The notes beneath the pieces are model-generated. The model ran no database searches and was not told the origin of the DNA. It was given only the letters and a program-made list of their open reading frames with translations. A stretch of DNA of 21,917 nucleotides from a virus: IMG/VR virus record IMGVR_UViG_3300009152_000238, positions 1 through 21,917 of that record. One strand, 5' to 3'. Shown here piece after piece: positions 1-6,493 of this stretch; the stretch's first letter is position 1, and each line of letters opens with the position of its first letter. A program made the translations under genes and the position numbers.

Positions 1-578
1 GGTCCTGTAGGCCCTGTGGGTCCAGTAGGTCCAGTGACACCCTGAATGCCCTGATCGCCCGTAGGCCCTGTTGGCCCTGTAGGACCAGTAGGTCCCGTAG
101 GCCCTGTAGGTCCCGTAACACCTTGAATGCCTTGAGGTCCGGTTGGGCCTGTAGGTCCAGTGGGTCCGGTTGGGCCAATAGCGCCAGTCGTTCCCGTAGG
201 CCCAGTAGGACCTGTCGGGCCAATATCACCTTGGATGCCCTGTGAACCTGTAGGCCCAGTGGGTCCGGTTGGCCCAGTCGGGCCGGTAGGTCCTGTTGGG
301 CCAGTAGGTCCGATGTTTCCCTGTGGGCCTTGCGTTCCAGTTGGTCCTGTAGGGCCTGTGGGGCCTGTTGGTCCGGTAGGTCCGGTCGGGCCTGTTGGAC
401 CCGGAACTGTGGAGGCTGCACCTGTCGGGCCAGTAGGGCCAGTTGGGCCTGTAGGCCCCATTTCCCCAGTAGGGCCAGTAACGCCTTGAATACCCTGTGT
501 ACCAGTGGGGCCTGTCGGTCCGGTAGGTCCGGTCGGACCAGTAGGCCCGAAACCACCAGTTGGGCCTGTCGGTCCCGG
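1..578 (-). repeat. Tandem 9-nt collagen-coding repeat
   Basis: Degenerate 9-bp units (GGNCCNGTN on the + strand) run almost without break and encode Gly-Pro-Thr triplets on the minus strand. Synonymous variation between units is high (ggt/ggc/ggg, cct/cca), so the protein repeat is conserved more strictly than the DNA. Such tracts expand and contract by slippage or recombination. Confidence 0.85.
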
Positions 579-701
579 TGTAATTCCAGACACAGCACCT
601 GTCGTTGTGCGGCGGGATACGCCACCCTGCACAATCTCAAGCTGCTCCTGCCCGCTGAGGGAGGTTGCTACAGGGAGATTTGGGATTTGCACATTAGACA
701 T
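1..701 (-). CDS. Collagen-like phage fibre/adhesin protein (3' end beyond window)
   Basis: The frame starts at ATG 701 and stays open to the left window edge, giving 233 visible codons. The first ~42 residues ([17 protein letters not shown]..., RRTTTGAV) form a short non-collagen module. About 60 Gly-X-Y triplets follow, mostly Gly-Pro-Thr, interrupted by [16 protein letters not shown] and GDQGIQGV variants. Collagen-like triple-helix segments of this type occur in phage tail fibres and surface adhesins, where they act as stiff trimeric stalks; that role is inferred. The gene starts 3 nt after the TAA of the preceding gene, whose N-terminal module is a paralogue of this one. A ribosome binding site is weak (GGTGTAACGC), so translational coupling is likely. 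The distal, probably receptor-binding or trimerising, C-terminus is not in the window. Confidence 0.88.
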   Translation of the reverse strand, partial: MSNVQIPNLPVATSLSGQEQLEIVQGGVSRRTTTGAVSGITPGPTGPTGGFGPTGPTGPTGPTGPTGTQGIQGVTGPTGEMGPTGPTGPTGPTGAASTVPGPTGPTGPTGPTGPTGPTGPTGTQGPQGNIGPTGPTGPTGPTGPTGPTGPTGSQGIQGDIGPTGPTGPTGTTGAIGPTGPTGPTGPTGPQGIQGVTGPTGPTGPTGPTGPTGPTGDQGIQGVTGPTGPTGPTG

Positions 702-704
702 GCG

Positions 705-980
705 TTACACCGATGTAATTGTTTGCCAGCCACCGGAAGTATACACGCAAAGCTTCTGTAATGTCGTGTCAAAGACCAATGCACCCGTCCCTGCTGACAG
801 AGCGTTTTTCTGCACTGTGGTGTAGTTCGGTGCCGTTGTGATCTGGTTCAGATTGGCAATAGCCTGTGTCGTTGTGCGGGAAGATACGCCAGCCTGTACA
901 ACCTCAACCTGTTCCGTTCCCGTAAGCGAAATGGCGACAGGCAAGTTCGGGATTTGGACATTACTAGCGTACCTAGGCAT
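705..980 (-). CDS. Small fibre-like protein, paralogue of the collagen-like protein N-terminus
   Basis: 91 aa. Residues ~6-38 ([19 protein letters not shown], then EVVQAGVSSRTTTQA) match the start of the next gene nearly residue for residue (IPNLPVA-SL-G-EQ-E-VQ-GVS-RTTT), so the two genes share a duplicated module. The C-terminal half (GALVFDTTLQKLCVYTSGGW) is a short segment often seen at the ends of phage fibre-like or head-fibre proteins, where a beta-rich tip carries the pattern 'D/NTT-K-LVY-G-W'. The start ATG overlaps the TAA of the upstream gene (TAATG), which implies reinitiation. The role as a virion surface or tail component is inferred from the paralogy and the late-gene location. 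Confidence 0.82.
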   Translation of the reverse strand: MPRYASNVQIPNLPVAISLTGTEQVEVVQAGVSSRTTTQAIANLNQITTAPNYTTVQKNALSAGTGALVFDTTLQKLCVYTSGGWQTITSV

Positions 981-1711
981 TAGAGCGGCCCTGTCCTTGG
1001 AATTTCAGTAAAGCCGTATGGCAAGCTTGGGTCGTTAATGATGTACCCGCCTGTTGTGTAAACACCAGAAAAAGTTGATCCTTGAAGGTCTATTTTAGTT
1101 TGGTTCACAACCGTGATGACCCATGATCCATTGGCCGCAGTTGCGCCTTCAACTTCTTGGACAATCACGCGCTGATTGGTAATGAAGCCGCTGGTGTCGC
1201 TTACAGTCAGACGGATCGTGCCGCTCACATTGCCAACGCCCAAGATCGGGCGGTAACTGACGGCATTCGGGTCGGTTCCCGGAAGCTGGTTTGTCCCATA
1301 AGGAGCCTCGCCAGTTTGCTGCGTGACGCGGGTATTGTCAGTTGCCTCGTCATCCAACGTTGTAACGCGGGTGTCGCCTTGCTGAACAGGGATACCTGTC
1401 GATGGGCTTGTGGCATTGTAACCAGACACCTGACGGCGATCCACTTCGTCCCAAGCATATGGCTCGACGCGAGGGTTTATGATTGGCAATGGATCGGCAG
1501 GAATAACAATAGCGCGAAGTTGTTCTTGCGGAACATCGTTGCATGTATCGCAAACAAGGATTCGCTTATTGACTAGCGATGCGCCTGCCCAATCATACTG
1601 CCATTGCAAATCGACATGGTTATACCAAAGAGCGCAACGGTCGCAGATAGCAAACGCCTGCGGGTTTCTGGAACTTGTCCTAGCGCGGCCAGATCGAGAA
1701 GCGTACCCCAT
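980..1711 (-). CDS. Zinc-ribbon virion-associated protein
   Basis: 243 aa. The N-terminus carries four cysteines as two CxxC knuckles (C23-DR-C26 and C54-DT-C57) around the conserved core HVDLQWQYDWAGASLVNKR, consistent with a zinc ribbon. The middle (DVPQEQLRAIVIPADPLPI) is a segment seen repeatedly in podovirus-like late clusters. The C-terminal ~80 residues (ANGSWVITVVNQTKIDLQGS) resemble a small beta domain often found in phage structural proteins. A TAGGAG ribosome binding site overlaps the stop of the upstream adaptor gene. It is a conserved late protein of unknown exact role; its place between adaptor and fibre genes suggests a tail or neck part. Confidence 0.85.
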   Translation of the reverse strand: MGYASRSGRARTSSRNPQAFAICDRCALWYNHVDLQWQYDWAGASLVNKRILVCDTCNDVPQEQLRAIVIPADPLPIINPRVEPYAWDEVDRRQVSGYNATSPSTGIPVQQGDTRVTTLDDEATDNTRVTQQTGEAPYGTNQLPGTDPNAVSYRPILGVGNVSGTIRLTVSDTSGFITNQRVIVQEVEGATAANGSWVITVVNQTKIDLQGSTFSGVYTTGGYIINDPSLPYGFTEIPRTGPL

Positions 1712-1720
1712 TCATCGCTC

Positions 1721-2413
1721 CTACCTGAAATAGCCAGAAAGCATCGGTGAGATGTATTGCTGTGCCGTTTCAACGTTCTGTTCAGCAGCGATTTGATAGG
1801 ATTCATCAGCCATCGGCTTCATGATGGCAACCTTGTCAGCCGACCAAATTATAGCAAGACGCTGCGCCAATCCATAAGCAAAAGCTTCAAGCCAAAGATA
1901 TGGAATCTCGACCTGCTGCCCGTTCTGAAGGTTAGCGTCCTGAATTTGACGGACGCGATAATACTTCAGGCTTTGAGGGCCGTTATCGGTATTTGGAACG
2001 GGCCAAATTGTTACCGTTGGCGAAAGAAGTCGATCAAACCAGAAAACCGTTGGAAAGCCTTGCTGCTCTTTGTTTGGATAAGAAGCATACTCTGTGCGGC
2101 TAATTGGCAAAATGATGCGGTCAATGTTTGCACCTGAGTCGTCGCTTTGGACATAAGCGTCAAGCATGACGACCGTATTTGGGTCCACAGCATAAGTAGA
2201 TTGTCCTGTAACTAGAGGAGTGGTGATAAGATCAACGCACCAGAGGTTCACGCCTTGGTTTGCCCAGCGCGACAACAACATGTTAGTCGCCATGCGGGCG
2301 GCTTCCATGTGTTCTTGCAAGACAGCCGTGTTCCTCACCCCAATGAGATTGTACGCATAAAGCGTCATCTCACCGAGAGAAGGATTGAACGTGTATGTGC
2401 CGCTCGTTGCCAT
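1721..2413 (-). CDS. Head-to-tail adaptor, P22 gp4-like
   Basis: 230 aa. The sequence begins with a beta/helix segment (TYTFNPSLGEMTLYAYNLIG), then a helix pair with LQEHMEAARMATNMLLSRWANQGVN-type spacing ('A---N-LL-RWANQG-NLW'). A long helix follows near the C-terminus (ESYQIAAEQNVETAQQYISP). This pattern matches the tail accessory factor gp4 of P22, which binds under the portal ring and closes the channel after packaging. An AAGGAG ribosome binding site sits just before the ATG. The neighbours (structural proteins on both sides) agree with a neck function. The lysozyme activity reported for P22 gp4 itself cannot be judged here. Confidence 0.8.
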   Translation of the reverse strand: MATSGTYTFNPSLGEMTLYAYNLIGVRNTAVLQEHMEAARMATNMLLSRWANQGVNLWCVDLITTPLVTGQSTYAVDPNTVVMLDAYVQSDDSGANIDRIILPISRTEYASYPNKEQQGFPTVFWFDRLLSPTVTIWPVPNTDNGPQSLKYYRVRQIQDANLQNGQQVEIPYLWLEAFAYGLAQRLAIIWSADKVAIMKPMADESYQIAAEQNVETAQQYISPMLSGYFR

Positions 2414-2422
2414 AACGGCTCC

Positions 2423-3184
2423 TTAGAGGGTCGCGTCATTCTTGATCAAGATGCCACCAACGTAGATGTTAGCAACAGCGCCCGCGCCACCAGCGCCAAG
2501 CAACTGATACTGAATGTCGCTCTTTTCGGGGAAAGCAAAAGGATAAGAGAGCGGAATGGAAAGCTGCTGAACAAACGCTGTCTGGTTGAGGGCGTGGATG
2601 ACGCCGCCAGCAGCATTATCGACAGTGTAGGTGCGCAGCTTCACATACGCACCGCTCGTGACCGATGTGTTCGTGTCGGCCTGATAATAGGTCTGATAGA
2701 ACGTGTAGCCAGCAGGAACCGTGTACAGAGACATCTGTGTGTCGCCGTTGCCAGCAGTGATCTTGGCATAAGTAACCGCACCATTGACGGCAGTCACGTT
2801 GCCAACCGCATTGCCAGACAAAGTTTCCATCTTGTTGATGCGAAGGAATGATTTGGTTGTCAGAACACCAGTTGTGCCATTCAGCGCAACATCTTCCGTC
2901 TGCAAAACATAACCAGCGCCAAGCCCAATGACACGGATAACTACCGCAGTATCAGAGGCTGAAGAGCTTGCCAGCGTCATTACAACAGCCGATCCGGGAT
3001 AAGCATAAGCGCCGCCAGCGCCAGTCAAACCTTCCCACAGCGGGCCAAAGGCAGTGCTGCCAAGAGCAGTCGTGTTGCCGAACAAGTTCAGCGGCTCATG
3101 CCAAGTGATTTGACCGCGAGAAACCTGAAGTTCAAAAGGCTCAAAACGACCATTCTGTGTGATGGACCAAGCTGTAACGGTCAT
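2423..3184 (-). CDS. Conserved beta-rich phage structural protein
   Basis: 253 aa, rich in Gly, Ala, Thr and Val, with few charged residues and no visible catalytic motif. Segments such as TALGSTAFGPLWEGLTG, VLTTKSFLRINKMETLSG and QMSLYTVPAGYTFYQTYY are recognisable from uncharacterised structural proteins in environmental phage late clusters. The composition suggests a beta-sandwich virion component. It starts 2 nt after the stop of the 55-aa gene with an AGAGGAGC ribosome binding site, and ends 9 nt before the adaptor gene. The location next to the adaptor suggests a neck, decoration or tail part; the specific role is unknown. Confidence 0.8.
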   Translation of the reverse strand: MTVTAWSITQNGRFEPFELQVSRGQITWHEPLNLFGNTTALGSTAFGPLWEGLTGAGGAYAYPGSAVVMTLASSSASDTAVVIRVIGLGAGYVLQTEDVALNGTTGVLTTKSFLRINKMETLSGNAVGNVTAVNGAVTYAKITAGNGDTQMSLYTVPAGYTFYQTYYQADTNTSVTSGAYVKLRTYTVDNAAGGVIHALNQTAFVQQLSIPLSYPFAFPEKSDIQYQLLGAGGAGAVANIYVGGILIKNDATL

Positions 3185-3186
3185 CT

Positions 3187-3354
3187 TTAGCTCCTCTTGC
3201 CAGCCCGTGCGGCGGCTACGTTATCGACCAAATTTGGATAGGGGCGTCCTGCCGCTCTGGCCGATGCCTTTGCAGACTGAACTTGCTTCCGGTTTAGATG
3301 CTTTTCTTTAGCATCCTTTGGAGCGTCTTTCTCCCAAAAAGGTTTGTCGGCCAT
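3187..3354 (-). CDS. Small basic phage protein (55 aa)
   Basis: The frame starts at ATG 3354, one base after the TGA of the DUF6321-like gene, and ends at TAA 3187-3189, immediately before the next ribosome binding site. The product starts MADKPFWEKDAPKDAKEKHL, is rich in Lys, Arg and Ala, and contains the phrase AAGRPYPNLVDNVAAARAGK, known to me from short proteins in similar late clusters. It fills an otherwise empty 171-nt gap exactly and is coupled on both sides, which supports it as real. No function is known; a charged virion-associated or DNA-binding peptide is possible. Confidence 0.85.
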   Translation of the reverse strand: MADKPFWEKDAPKDAKEKHLNRKQVQSAKASARAAGRPYPNLVDNVAAARAGKRS

Positions 3355-3355
3355 G

Positions 3356-3595
3356 TCAGCAATCCCACTTACGGAGTGACTTGTTAACGCGGCTGTTGGG
3401 ATCGGCTGCTTTTGCAGAGCCAGTCAACTTCCGCTTTAATCCAGTCATTCTAGCACAGAAGCTATCTTTGCGCGAACCACCTTCGGGTTGTGGACGCTTA
3501 ATATCGTGGCCTTCGGCCTTCAAACTAGCACGGCCCTTTTCGTTCAAACCACCAGATGGCGACTTGCCTTCTTTGCGTGTCCAAGCACCAGACAT
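3356..3595 (-). CDS. DUF6321-like phage protein
   Basis: 79 aa. It contains SGAWTRKEGKSPSGGLNEKG, ASLKAEGHDIKRPQPEGG and SRKDSFCARMTGLKRKLT, the sequence pattern I associate with the DUF6321 family of small basic phage proteins. The function is unknown. A very strong ribosome binding site (AGGAGGGG) lies 5 nt before the ATG, and an intrinsic terminator lies just upstream, so expression depends on read-through or on an unseen promoter. The high Lys/Arg/Gly content suggests nucleic acid or virion contact, but this is inference. Confidence 0.85.
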   Translation of the reverse strand: MSGAWTRKEGKSPSGGLNEKGRASLKAEGHDIKRPQPEGGSRKDSFCARMTGLKRKLTGSAKAADPNSRVNKSLRKWDC

Positions 3596-3608
3596 AATCC
3601 CCTCCTAG

Positions 3609-3633
3609 AAAAACGGGGGCATAAAGCCCCCGC
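3609..3633 (-). terminator. Intrinsic terminator after the capsid gene cluster
   Basis: On the minus strand, CGGGGGC-TTTAT-GCCCCCG is a 7-bp all-GC stem followed directly by TTTTT. It lies between the 85-aa basic protein gene and the DUF6321-like gene, so it would trim transcripts from the capsid genes and lower expression of the downstream tail genes. Confidence 0.85.
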
Positions 3634-3657
3634 AAAGTCTTAACCTTCCGAAGAAGA

Positions 3658-3915
3658 TTAGTTCATTTCGCCCTTGAAGCCCGGACGAGCCGAACCCTTA
3701 TGAGCAGATGACATGACCGAGCCACCCGACTTACGCGGCTTGCGGCCAGCGTGAGCAGCGGACTTGTCGCCCATCATCTTGGCGATCTTGCCGCCCTTTT
3801 TGAAGCCTTCAGCCTTGTTAACGGCTTCTTTGGCAACATTGGAGCCAGCGCCAGCGTAGATCGATGTCGGAGCCTTATCCGCAACCTTCACGCCCTTGTG
3901 AGATTTACCTTTCAT
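3658..3915 (-). CDS. Basic KKGGK/RKSGG-motif protein (85 aa)
   Basis: 85 aa, very basic (many Lys, Gly and Ala). Residues ~37-68 (GFKKGGKIAKMMGDKSAAH then GRKPRKSGGSV) match a module near the start of the 789-aa protein at 11099 (AFKKGGKVMGDCNAPRAD, RKPRKSGGK). The two are therefore related by a shared module. An AGGAGG ribosome binding site lies 6 nt before the ATG. It is placed directly after the decoration-like gene and before a terminator, in the highly expressed capsid region. No enzyme motif is seen. It may be a small virion protein or a DNA-binding internal head protein; the evidence is composition and context only. Confidence 0.85.
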   Translation of the reverse strand: MKGKSHKGVKVADKAPTSIYAGAGSNVAKEAVNKAEGFKKGGKIAKMMGDKSAAHAGRKPRKSGGSVMSSAHKGSARPGFKGEMN

Positions 3916-3936
3916 ATGAGCCTCCTATGACCCGGA

Positions 3937-4401
3937 TTAAGCGTTGATGCCTTGAATGTAGCGGACAACCAGAGTTCCCGCGCCATTGGTGACGTTGTTA
4001 GCTCCCGAAAGAACATAGATACGATCATCTGTCGGACCTGTGTTAATCCAAGCGGCAGTTTTGGTAGCGTCCGTACCCGGATTAAGGGCTTGACGGCCAA
4101 CCGTATTAACATTTGAGGCCGCAACCAATTCAGTTGCAGTTGCCGAAGTACCAACACTGATGGTGTAAGTTGTCGTTGCGCTTGACCAAGCAGTCGTAAC
4201 AAACAGATCAATTGATGTGATTGTGCTGTTTGCTGGGATGACAATGTTGGTTGCCAAGGCAGTTGCAGAACCTGTCTGCGTAATTGCCTGAGACTGAGCA
4301 AGCTCAACGTAACCGACATTTTTAAGCGTACCAACGGTTGTTCCGGTGGTGTTCAGAACGGTGCCAGCCTTAACTGGACCAGTAAAAGTGGTTGCTCCCA
4401 T
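3937..4401 (-). CDS. Putative capsid decoration / minor head protein
   Basis: 154 aa from the ATG at 4401, chosen because a perfect AGGAGG (4407-4412) sits 5 nt upstream; a GTG at 4416 would place that site inside the gene. The product starts MGATTFTGPVKAGTVLNTTG and is rich in Thr, Ala, Val and Asn, with alternating hydrophobic residues typical of beta-sandwich capsid-binding proteins. Its place next to the major capsid gene fits a decoration protein. The leader carries interlocked inverted repeats that touch the ribosome binding site, so translation may be structured. No catalytic residues are evident. An alternative is a minor head-fibre protein. Confidence 0.82.
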   Translation of the reverse strand: MGATTFTGPVKAGTVLNTTGTTVGTLKNVGYVELAQSQAITQTGSATALATNIVIPANSTITSIDLFVTTAWSSATTTYTISVGTSATATELVAASNVNTVGRQALNPGTDATKTAAWINTGPTDDRIYVLSGANNVTNGAGTLVVRYIQGINA

Positions 4402-4410
4402 AGGAACCTC

Positions 4411-4466
4411 CTGCACGATAAGATCACACAGTCTGTGCAGAGTCCGCTAGGTCGGTCTGTGTGATC
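4411..4466 (-). promoter_or_regulatory. Interlocked inverted repeats in the leader of the decoration-like gene
   Basis: On the minus strand GATCACACAG (4466-4457) pairs perfectly with CTGTGTGATC (4431-4422), 10 bp. CTGCAC (4440-4435), in its loop, pairs with GTGCAG (4416-4411), which lies outside and overlaps the start of the AGGAGG ribosome binding site. The order is a-b-a'-b', so the RNA could form a pseudoknot or two competing hairpins. The 10-bp arms could alternatively be a protein-binding DNA repeat. Confidence 0.6.
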
Positions 4467-4478
4467 AGGGATACCTAG

Positions 4479-4507
4479 AAAAAGGGGCGAGGATTAACCC
4501 CGCCCCT
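4479..4507 (-). terminator. Intrinsic terminator after the major capsid gene
   Basis: On the minus strand AGGGGCGGGG-TTAAT-CCTCGCCCCT forms a 10-bp stem with one G-U pair and a 5-nt loop, followed by TTTTT. In plus-strand RNA the same position is a C-A mismatch, so the structure favours the minus direction. It sits 7 nt past the capsid gene stop and would favour capsid transcripts over downstream genes. Confidence 0.87.
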
Positions 4508-4514
4508 CTCTGTA

Positions 4515-5420
4515 TTAGGTCGGGAACGAACCGTAGATCGAACGCCAGTTATAGTAACCGAAGCTGTAACGTTCGTAGCCCTTCACGAGAAGATTGTCAG
4601 TAACGAAGTCGACTTGCATGTCGGATTCAAACTTAACACGCTCCATGTAGGAGAGGCCGTCGATGTTCGTCAGCAGGAACCAAGCCGAGGTCGAGGTCAA
4701 GAAGTCCGAAACCATATAGGACTCAGGCAAGCCGCCCGAGGTCATCATGATCGCGTTAACATCATTGTCCGCTGTACCCGGACGCAGTTCTGTCTTCGTG
4801 AGACGGATTGCGACAGGTTCCAAAGCAGTCGGGACGATCAACTTGCGGGCGCGGGCGAAGACCTTGAGGCCAGCCTGATCCTTGAAGTTGGTACGAACCG
4901 CAATCATCGCGTTCAGCAGGGTGGACTCGTTGAGTTCAACCGTTGCGTAGTTCGAGATTGTCGAGCCATCGATAGGATGCGAGGCCGAAACCAGCGCGAC
5001 ACCATCACCGCCAACCGCGCCATTGTAGGTCGTGGCTGTGTTGAGGATGTTGGCACCATAGATTTCCTTCGTCTGCTGGAAGGATTCGATGAGGCCGAGG
5101 TTCGACGGCATGAACTGTGTCTTGTACAGGTTGTCATCGATGGCCTTGCGAGTGATCGCGTAGCCAAGAGCGATTTCAGTGTGTTCCTGATTGTAGACGT
5201 AGCGTTCGCCAGCCGAGTTATCGAAAGCAGTCTGACCGCCTTCTGTCTTGAGCTGGGCGAGGCCGAGGAAGCGCATTTCAGCAGTGCGTTCCAGAGCCAT
5301 CTTCGACTCATGCTTGGTGAAGATTTTGTCGTACTGAGATGGGATCATCTCGTACTTGCCTTCAACCCCACGGAGACCGGGGAGGAGAAGGTCTTTAATC
5401 GCTGAGAGATTAACAGCCAT
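4515..5420 (-). CDS. Major capsid protein, Mu gpT-like
   Basis: 301 aa, a usual length for compact HK97-fold capsid proteins. The segment AFDNSAGERYVYNQEHTEIA followed by LGYAITRKAIDDNLY is the typical pattern of the Mu gpT-like major head subunit family, including the long helix region around residues 100-130 (LIESFQQTKEIYGANILNTA). SASHPIDG and RKLIVPTALEPVA are also characteristic of this capsid type. There is no obvious N-terminal protease-cleaved scaffold domain; a separate scaffold candidate lies upstream at 8004. A GGAGTAAGG ribosome binding site precedes the ATG, and a strong terminator follows the stop. Confidence 0.9.
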   Translation of the reverse strand: MAVNLSAIKDLLLPGLRGVEGKYEMIPSQYDKIFTKHESKMALERTAEMRFLGLAQLKTEGGQTAFDNSAGERYVYNQEHTEIALGYAITRKAIDDNLYKTQFMPSNLGLIESFQQTKEIYGANILNTATTYNGAVGGDGVALVSASHPIDGSTISNYATVELNESTLLNAMIAVRTNFKDQAGLKVFARARKLIVPTALEPVAIRLTKTELRPGTADNDVNAIMMTSGGLPESYMVSDFLTSTSAWFLLTNIDGLSYMERVKFESDMQVDFVTDNLLVKGYERYSFGYYNWRSIYGSFPT

Positions 5421-5433
5421 TGGTCCTTACTCC

Positions 5434-6018
5434 TTAGATGCCCGTAAGATTGCGGGTTGTCACGTTGTTGAACGAGACAATGACATAGTTGTAAGCGCCA
5501 GCCTCAGTGCCAGCAGAACCCGGAGGCTGCGTGACAAGGCCGACGATACGGAACGGAAGGGTAGCAGTGGTCGGGCCAATGCTGGAGATGAATGCACCAG
5601 AGATGCCGTTGGCAGTGTTGCCAGTGCCGATGGTATAACCAACGGTGCCGTTAACATCTGACTGAGCAACGCCTGTCGCATCCGACTGAACGAGGAACTT
5701 AGCGTTCGGGTCGTTGATGATGTAGCCAATGACCGTCTGGGTCGAGGCAACATCTGAACCGGGCCAATAGTTGGACCAAACGGTACGCTTCTGCGAAACC
5801 GAAAGATACTGACAGCCGACGAAGATACCAGCAATGCCAGCAGCCGCAGTCGTGCCATCGCCCTGAATCACCTGACCGTTAGCATCGGGTTCAACGGGGT
5901 CGCCAAAGAAGATATTCGTAGCGTTGTAAGCGATCTGGACAGCAACCTGTTCATAGGTTGGGGCAGAACCAGTGCCGCTGTACTGACGGAAACCGAAAGG
6001 CGCATTTGTATTCGCCAT
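5434..6018 (-). CDS. Capsid-associated structural protein
   Basis: 194 aa, starting MANTNAPFGFRQYSGTGSAP. 'APFGFR' openings of this type are common in phage proteins encoded immediately before or after the major capsid gene. The sequence is Gly/Thr/Ala-rich and beta-prone, with no enzymatic motif; GQVIQGDGTTAAAGIAGIFV suggests a compact beta domain. An AAGGAGG ribosome binding site lies 8 nt before the ATG, and the stop is 13 nt before the capsid gene start. The most likely role is a head decoration or capsid-stabilising protein, inferred from position and composition. Confidence 0.82.
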   Translation of the reverse strand: MANTNAPFGFRQYSGTGSAPTYEQVAVQIAYNATNIFFGDPVEPDANGQVIQGDGTTAAAGIAGIFVGCQYLSVSQKRTVWSNYWPGSDVASTQTVIGYIINDPNAKFLVQSDATGVAQSDVNGTVGYTIGTGNTANGISGAFISSIGPTTATLPFRIVGLVTQPPGSAGTEAGAYNYVIVSFNNVTTRNLTGI

Positions 6019-6088
6019 GACGGGGCCTCCTTTTTACAGGAAGTTCATCATCGCGCGCCGGGGCGATTAAGAACCGGGAAAGTTTAAA

Positions 6089-6108
6089 ACCTCCACGCCG
6101 GGGGAGGT
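6089..6108 (-). other. Hairpin in the leader of the capsid operon
   Basis: ACCTCC and GGAGGT (6-bp arms, 8-nt loop) are followed by TTT on the minus strand. It could be a weak second terminator after the 72-aa unit, or a leader hairpin of the capsid transcripts. Otherwise the 6019-6156 gap holds nothing I can name. Confidence 0.35.
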
Positions 6109-6156
6109 AGGGCATAAAGCCTCTATGCACAAAGTAACAGAACGCGCCTGAAACGT

Positions 6157-6181
6157 AAAGAGCCGCCCCGAAGGGCGGCTC
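6157..6181 (-). terminator. UUCG-capped intrinsic terminator of the 72-aa gene
   Basis: On the minus strand GAGCCGCCC-TTCG-GGGCGGCTC is a perfect 9-bp stem closed by a C(UUCG)G-type tetraloop, followed by TTTACG. The U-run is short. It begins 6 nt after the stop of the 72-aa gene. Confidence 0.82.
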
Positions 6182-6187
6182 AGTGCT

Positions 6188-6406
6188 TTATTTATTGCAG
6201 TCTTTCAGTTCAAACTGCCCAAGGACATCGAGGCTGCGTGAGTATATTTCGACGTATTCTTTCTCCGTCACGATGATCCGACCATCCTCCATATAAAAAA
6301 TCATTGCAGATTCGCTTTTGATGCCGGGGAACAACTTCCGGTCTTCAGCATCGAATTTGTTGCACTTTGATTTAGCCAACAAATACATCATTTCTGCTGC
6401 GGTCAT
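6188..6406 (-). CDS. Moron-like small protein of unknown function (72 aa)
   Basis: Start ATG 6406 (MTAAEMMYLLAKSKCNKFDA) is chosen because GGAG lies 8 nt upstream; a longer frame to 6475 would run through a hairpin and back to the promoter. The product is a small soluble-looking protein with two cysteines and mixed charge (SESAMIFYMEDGRIIVTEKE), no membrane segment and no family I recognise. The gene has its own promoter and terminator inside the structural operon, between the 187-aa protein gene and the capsid genes. This is the layout of a phage moron, often a lysogenic-conversion or host-takeover gene; that role is inference only. Confidence 0.78.
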   Translation of the reverse strand: MTAAEMMYLLAKSKCNKFDAEDRKLFPGIKSESAMIFYMEDGRIIVTEKEYVEIYSRSLDVLGQFELKDCNK

Positions 6407-6430
6407 TTTATATCTCCATATCAAACAGCA

Positions 6431-6464
6431 AATTGGGCAAGGCCGTTTTTGACCTTGCCCAATT
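6431..6464 (-). promoter_or_regulatory. 12-bp inverted repeat at the transcription start of the 72-aa gene
   Basis: AATTGGGCAAGG and CCTTGCCCAATT are perfect 12-bp arms with a 10-nt loop. The predicted start point (about 6457-6459) falls in the first arm, so the mRNA would begin with GGGCAAGG paired to CCTTGCCC. That is a 5' terminal stem-loop that could protect the transcript. As DNA the repeat abuts the -10 box and could also be an operator. No T-run follows, so it is a poor terminator for the upstream operon. Confidence 0.65.
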
Positions 6465-6493
6465 ATATTACCCAATCACTGGCATAATGTCAA
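6465..6493 (-). promoter_or_regulatory. Sigma-70 promoter for the 72-aa gene
   Basis: On the minus strand a perfect -35 TTGACA (6493-6488) is followed by exactly 17 nt and TAATAT (6470-6465, 4/6 match). It lies just after the stop of the upstream gene and drives only the 72-aa gene before a terminator. Host RNA polymerase could use it without a phage factor. Confidence 0.72.

Noticed and set aside
160-489. Plus-strand frame with Gly-Pro-Val collagen-like repeats
   Set aside because: It is the antisense of the Gly-Pro-Thr gene; the 9-bp repeat is near-palindromic in coding sense and gives GPV by chance. All real neighbours are on the minus strand.
1-578. CRISPR-like repeat array
   Set aside because: The repeats are contiguous 9-bp coding units with no constant-length spacers.
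6407-6475. Longer start for the 72-aa gene
   Set aside because: Would need translation from the promoter -10 region and through the 5' hairpin; ATG 6406 has GGAG upstream.
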